DNA of 64,000 bases, taken from NCBI GenBank assembly GCA_933228675.1, contig OW121744.1, positions 116,583,600 to 116,647,599 of the forward strand. Reading direction: 5' to 3'. Below, piece after piece: positions 58,870 to 64,000 of the stretch (positions within the stretch are counted from its first letter, which is position 1; each line of letters starts with the position of its first letter). The stretch is from Stomorhina lunata (taxonomy: Eukaryota > Arthropoda > Insecta > Diptera > Rhiniidae). The notes under the pieces were generated by a model. That model was given only the letters and a program-made list of their open reading frames with translations, was not told the origin of the DNA and did no database searches. The translations under genes were made by a program, and so were the position numbers.

Positions 58870-59835
58870 TTTTCACAAACTTATGGCATACTTAACCGAA
58901 CGAAAGTCCCTTGCTTTGAACCAGCTGGGATAATCGTCAATGACACTTTGAGGGGAACTTGATCTTCACAGACGGCTCTTAAATGGAATTCGGCACTGGT
59001 GCTGGTATTTTTTTAAAGGATGAGAATATTAAGAAATCTTACAGGCTTAAAGATAAGTCAGTGTATTTCGGGCAAAAATCTTTGCCATTCTGAAAGCCAC
59101 TGAGCTAATTTCTTACAACATTTCTGAAGATAGCGAGGCTGCTGTAAAAGCCTTGGAGGGATGTACGAGTAGTAATACCTCAAAACTAGTCGTGTAGATT
59201 AGCTATCATCAGCTTGTTAGCTAAATATAGGTTAAGACTTTGCTGGGTTCCCGGTCATTGCGACATCGAAGGCAAAGTCCCAAGACATGGCTCGAGCCAG
59301 GAACTGATGCTCGCGGTGAAAAAGATAGCACCACCTATGTCACCTTTTTATGGGCATTAAGTCTTGTATCGGTGAGGAAACAGCTAAGAACTGGCATTAC
59401 TTGGCCACTTGCACAATATCTAGGACCTTATGGGCTCGACTTAAATATACGCAAGAACAAGTTCTTGCTAGGACCAGTCTTAGTAAATGCATAGGAGCAA
59501 TTCAGGACATTGTCCTATGCTCCAAAATCAGAGACTTGAATTTCTAGGTACTAGATTCCATGAGGAACTGTGCAGTATACAGCAGTGCGAACTGAATGAC
59601 GTTGTAGCTTTTATATTGGGACTCAGATAGCTTAGAAAGACAGGCCTCTCCCTAGGGTAGAGTTTTTAGATGTCACTTCTCTTCTCTACGACTACCATAC
59701 TCTATCTCTAACACTATCTAGATACTTCACCCTTCACTCTTCTCTTCTTTGTCTTTCCGCTATCGTTCTATACTTTTAGAAAGGATCACAATAGACCCAA
59801 AGGGTCTTCAAGTAAAGATGGCACTCACCTGGCTA
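58870..59835 (+). mobile_element. LINE fragment with RNase H domain, plus strand
   Basis: Plus-strand pieces read LIFTDGS..MEFGTGAGIFL near 58965 (the TDGS Asp of RNase H). LRLCWVPGHCDIEGK lies near 59233, then SCIGEETAKNWHYLATCTIS and LSKCIGAIQDIVLCSKI. The 3' UTR ends near 59835 (TCACAATAGACCCAAAGGGT, GGCACTCACCTGGC). It is the longest of the three copies in this window, but frameshifts and stops have inactivated it. Confidence 0.88.
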
Positions 59836-59883
59836 AACCTAAAACTATCAAAGAGAGAAATGTAGCCCTTACAGAGCCCTGAA

Positions 59884-59913
59884 AATCGATATATAACATG
59901 TTATATATCGATT
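59884..59913. repeat. Perfect 30-bp palindrome
   Basis: AATCGATATATAACA is followed directly by its exact reverse complement, with no spacer. It could extrude a cruciform or bind a dimeric factor. No transcription unit adjoins it. Confidence 0.9.
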
Positions 59914-61866
59914 AAAATGGCGACACCGTGAACAAAATAGTAAAAGGGCGGTATTTGTAGGCGTGGTAAAAAAATAAAAAAATATTTTTTGGAATTGTTT
60001 TAACATTATCTTTAATCCTAGGGGGTGACTGACTCAACTTTTTTTTCGAACCACTCTATAACACCCCATCACCGGAAATTAAGGTACTTAAATAAATTTA
60101 ATAAAACTAGATGGAAGGTACATATCGTAATCTTAAAGATCTAATAACGTATCTGCAAAAAAAATTTTAAAATTGAGTTTTTTATGGATTATTATTCCCT
60201 ATATCATAACGTATATGTGCAAAATTGTGAACATCTTACATCACAAATGACCAAATTGTTAGTTTTTGTACCTAGATGACCGTTGCGCACTTAAAAAAAA
60301 TAAAACTAAATCATCAAAAATCGCGATAAAAGTTTAATTTTGTTGCATAGTGTAAACCAGTAAAAGAAACTACAACTGTTATTATTTAATTTATATAATA
60401 TTTATATGTATAAACAAATTTTATTTATTCATACTAATTAGTACTGCAGATAGGTTATTTGGTTTCAGATTTTTGCAATTCCAAATAACCTAAGTGACAT
60501 AACATAAGCTGTGTTTAGAAAAACAAATTTTTTCCAACCGTTATATATTTCTGGTTTCAATTTAATATAAATACATAATTTTCGTTTCAATATTGCAAAT
60601 AGTTCCAATTTTATAACGTTTTCTCCCTCTTCTGTAAACTTTTGAAAACTGCAGATAGGTTATTTCGTCTTTTAGTTGAAGATATATTAGATTTGGCTTA
60701 GCCAAATAGAAAACTCTAATTTGTCAGTCACTTATGCCCGATTGCAGTTCATGTGTCGACACAGTACTTTTGTCAATTTGTTGTTTAAAATGGTTTCAAA
60801 TCAGGGGTGTAATACCTACAGTGGCTCATATTTTAACTTGTTATTTTTAAAAGATTGAAATATGAGTTTTTTTTTCACTAAAAATAAATACCTCAACTGC
60901 ACCAATGTTCAAATTTTAAATAACTCATTGTGACATTGTGTAATTGTCCCAAATAACAATAAACTCCATATGAAATAGAAAAGTACGCCCACCACGGCTT
61001 TAAGTGAAAGATAAATAATACAAGTGAATTAAAAAATACCTAAACCCGTTCCGCTTCGCTGGTAGAAATTAAATATTGTTACTTCAAATATTTTATACTA
61101 AATGTTATTATATGCTTTGTATTTGCCTAAGTGGTTTACAAGCATACACCAGCTGTCTAATTTATGCCCTAAGCCCCTTATTTATAAACGAAAAATATTT
61201 ATGAAATTTTCCAAATTCCCAAAATTTTCCATGCGAAATTCCTGAAATTTTCCGTACAAAACACCCGAATTTTCCATACAAAATTACCAGAATAAGCCTT
61301 TGATAATTTTATAAATCGTTAATGAATAAATGTGTTAATCTATAGACTATTTTATAAATGAAATAACAGCTAGCCGAGGCAGAAAATGGATTTAAAGGAT
61401 CGAAAATCGTCTTACAAGAGTTACGCGATCTTACAAATTGATCATATATAGTTTTGAATGTACCCTAATATCAAAAAGAAAAATCAGGCTTCCAGCGTCA
61501 TCCAAGCAAAAAATAATTTAAAAGCATTAGGTGTTATTTAAATGAGTTAGCAAGACAGGTTTCACACACCTTCACCATATGTGTAGTGCTCTTCACTGAT
61601 CTAGATATGAAAATTTGCGATTGTACTGATATCAGCAAAGAAGTAAGTCGACTACGAAAATAATCCACTTATGGTCAACTTTTTAGCAACTAACTACAAT
61701 CTAACTACAAAGTCATGCAGAAATTTCCCAATTCATTATGATCATGTTCTGTGCAGTGAAGTTATTCTATTTTTTGGCATTCATGCTTGTCTACTATTTT
61801 GACTCCTGTTTTTCTTTTAATTTATAACTTATAATATGGTATTTTCTTTTCCATTTTGTTAAGTGC
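59914..61866. other. AT-rich intergenic DNA
   Basis: No gene. The word CTGCAGATAGGTTATTT occurs at 60444 and 60650, and AAATAACCTAAGTG lies inverted at 60483. This suggests a small repeated element that I cannot classify. Confidence 0.45.
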
Positions 61867-61946
61867 TGTGACTTTGTTGGTTAGCACGTCGACTACTAAG
61901 CATAACATTCATATTCATCCTCGGTTCGATCCCCGGTTTTGGCAAC
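61867..61946 (+). mobile_element. tRNA-like SINE head (plus strand)
   Basis: ACTTTGTTGGTTAGCACGTC resembles a box A region. GGTTCGATCCCCGG at about 61922-61935 is a strong box B. No full cloverleaf closes. It differs from the 7889-8210 SINE and is closer to the piece at 63540-63567. Confidence 0.6.
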
Positions 61947-62689
61947 ATCAATTTCAGTTGTAAAGTGTTGAATAATATATATCTATCCTTTTCACCACCA
62001 CCTTTGGCTTCTCTACTATTCCCTTTCCAGAGAAGGTAACCCAGATTGCTACTTCTCTATTTTTCTCTCTTTGTCTATTAATTAACTAATAAAAAACTAA
62101 TTTTAAGTTAGTTGAAAAGTCATGCAAGGTCGGACAGTGACTACCTCCAATGACATCGCCATGTTAAAATAGTCATTTTTATTCGGTAAAAGTAATCCAA
62201 GCATCAACCACAACTAGTTGACGAAAAATTCACTTTAAATTTGCTTAAAGCTTCGTGGATTTGTGTTGGCAGAATTTATTTGCCTAAAACTAGTTATAGC
62301 TAATGATTTGTTTGCTCTTATCTGATCATTAAGTATATGTTAATCAGGTCTTGTCAAATGTTTACGTTAATCAGGTCTTCGTTTAGTCAAGATACTCTTA
62401 AAACCATGGACAGTATGCAGGTCTCCCGATTGACTAAGGTCTTATGGCCAATACAAATCAACAAATTTCTAGACTTGAGTAAAACAAGCAAATAGGAAAA
62501 TTGTTAGTTCACTGCGCATTAAATTTTATGATAAGTGGATGGGTGATGGGTGATGCAGGGGATATTGGATGCCAAATAATGGTACTTATATTGGTCTATC
62601 CCTCATTTCAACTGTGGACACTGATCACCTCGTGTTATCACCTGGTTAGCTGCATTAATACCCGTGAAAGTGGTCTAGTAACCCACTCC

Positions 62690-62800
62690 ATAAAAAAAAT
62701 AATTACTATGAAAAACCTAGAATTAGAATAAAAACGGACACCATAATGTAAGAAGAGGACGTCCGAAAGTTCGATGGAAAGACCAAGTAGAAGTAAATCT
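62690..62800 (+). mobile_element. LINE C-terminal scrap
   Basis: About 62738-62800 reads HNVRRGRPKVRWKDQVEVNLSK, the RGRPxxRWxDxVExDL motif that ends many RTE-like ORF2 proteins. Upstream and downstream coding parts are missing. Confidence 0.75.
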
Positions 62801-63114
62801 TTCAAAGCTGGAAACAGTAACATTTATTTTTTTGTAATTTTTCTATGCTCCAAAGGCGAAAACTTTTTCTTGAGCAGATTCCACTATGGAACCTATGATA
62901 TCCAGCTATGCATAATTTTCGGAAATAATTTGGCTAAAGTGATAATTTTAATTCCTTACTATTCTCTACTTCTATTGTACTGTATTTTTTGTGTCTCCTC
63001 TATATTCTCCTTTTCCTTTTACATTATTCACTTTAATTCTCTAACCCAACCTAGATAGAGACTATGATATAGATGATCTTTCATTGCAATCAGGAGGCAG
63101 TGACTTAAATTTAA
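62801..63114. other. Intergenic DNA
   Basis: The 62774-63058 frame is hydrophobic and low-complexity, with no support as a gene. Confidence 0.4.
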
Positions 63115-63475
63115 GCAATGACTTGCACTTTGAGAATGACTTGCACTTTGAGAATGACTTGCACTTTGAGAATGACTTGCACTTTAAAATTCTCAAAAAT
63201 AAGAGAAAAAAACAATAATTTTTTTACTCATTGAATGACTTGCACCTTAAAATTCTCAACAATAAAAGAGAAAACAATTATTTTTACTCAATGAATGATT
63301 TGCACTTTGAGAATGACTTGCTTTATGAATGAATGACTTGCACTTTGGCAATGACTTACATTTTCGCAATGACTTGCATTTTAAGAATGACTTGCACTTT
63401 GACTGTGGTTAGCACTTTGGCTATGACTTGCACATTGATCATGACTTGCGTTTTGACTACGACTTGCACTTTGAC
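63115..63475 (+). repeat. Minisatellite of an 18-bp AATGACTTGCACTTTGAG unit
   Basis: Starts with four nearly perfect units (63116-63187), is interrupted by an ACTCATTGAATG-type insert that is itself duplicated near 63220 and 63280, and continues in diverged form to about 63475. Confidence 0.93.
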
Positions 63476-63539
63476 TAAACATTGCAAATAAAAGTGTTTA
63501 TTTTTTGTCGTATTGTTAATGGATTTACAGTTCAACGGC

Positions 63540-63567
63540 AACGCTGCTAACCAACTAAGCCACATCA
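63540..63567 (-). mobile_element. tRNA-like box A piece (minus strand)
   Basis: The minus strand reads GATGTGGCTTAGTTGGTTAGC, a near-consensus tRNA 5' half. No box B follows at the right distance. Probably a broken SINE head. Confidence 0.4.
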
Positions 63568-64000
63568 CCCATAATGAGATACGAGTGTTGTATGGCCTTT
63601 TTTAATCACCAAAAAACAAACAGTCATGTTAGGATCATTTGCGTGATTATATTATGACTACGCACATTTTGCAAGAATTTTTGTGCTATTTTAAACTAGT
63701 CGCTTGCTAAGGTTTTCTATGAGTGTATTTTTGTACACTTTTTTGATCACCAAGCTGATTAATCACTTTTTTAACATCTAAACGAATACCAAAAGACTCA
63801 TGTTGCTGATATAATCATCAATTGAGGTAATATCATATCAATCTGTTGAAATAAGACTTACACATGTAAAACCCACAAACATACCATCATTTTATTATTT
63901 TCTGTCGTTGGTGGTCAATGGATTAAGACATACAAGGCATATACCACGAAATAAATAGGTCCAACATTTTTTTTTTTGAATTCTCCCCTAGTACTTATCA
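63568..64000. other. Intergenic DNA to window end
   Basis: Nothing recognisable. Confidence 0.45.

Noticed and set aside
61867..61946. Functional tRNA gene
   Set aside because: A and B boxes are present but no acceptor stem pairs and the anticodon arm does not close, so it is treated as SINE or pseudogene.
1..64000. CRISPR array, operon or other prokaryotic system
   Set aside because: The genes have introns and the mobile elements are eukaryotic; the tandem repeats lack unique spacers.

Overview
The window is nuclear DNA from a higher fly (Diptera). It is very AT-rich, its genes carry short spliceosomal introns with GTAAGT-type donors, and it has non-LTR retrotransposon, hAT and mariner remains between the genes. 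The best-fitting proteins match Drosophila-type orthologues in length: DDX27/Rs1 (783 aa here) and Samm50 (441 aa). A calyptrate fly such as a blowfly is my guess from base composition and intergenic size; no diagnostic locus proves it.

Layout. Positions 1-19122 hold no gene I can support. They contain non-LTR retrotransposon fragments, a tRNA-derived SINE with perfect target-site duplications, a non-autonomous hAT element, an inverted-repeat element and several local duplications. Positions 19123-34967 (minus) are a 13-exon gene that I reconstructed by matching splice sites and phases. It encodes about 4405 residues of almost entirely low-complexity, K/S/E/T-rich protein with internal repeat arrays; I do not recognise it. 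A 660-bp divergent intergenic region separates it from the DEAD-box helicase gene DDX27/Rs1 (35628-41268, plus). The 3-kb first intron of that gene holds a TA-flanked inverted-repeat element, itself broken by a LINE fragment. After a 1.1-kb array of a 28-bp repeat comes a 413-aa C2HC zinc-finger gene (43008-44355, plus).

Positions 44356-48970 hold a LINE fragment, a second SINE copy, a DRE promoter motif and a possible small spliced gene. Parcas, the SH3BP5 homologue (48971-50623, minus), is 158 bp from Samm50 (50782-52769, plus) and head to head with it. The parcas first coding exon is not visible, so Samm50 may be nested in a parcas intron. Positions 52770-64000 contain no supported gene: a mariner transposase fossil, tRNA-like SINE heads, LINE fragments and two minisatellites, one made of about 21 copies of a 30-bp partly palindromic unit.

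The genes do not form a pathway. DDX27 acts in ribosome biogenesis, Samm50 in mitochondrial outer-membrane beta-barrel assembly and parcas in Rab11 activation. The most unusual features are the giant disordered gene with its arrays of a basic Arg-Lys-Thr-Arg motif, a SINE that shares its 3' tail with a LINE in the same window, and the iterated subterminal motifs of the element in the DDX27 intron.
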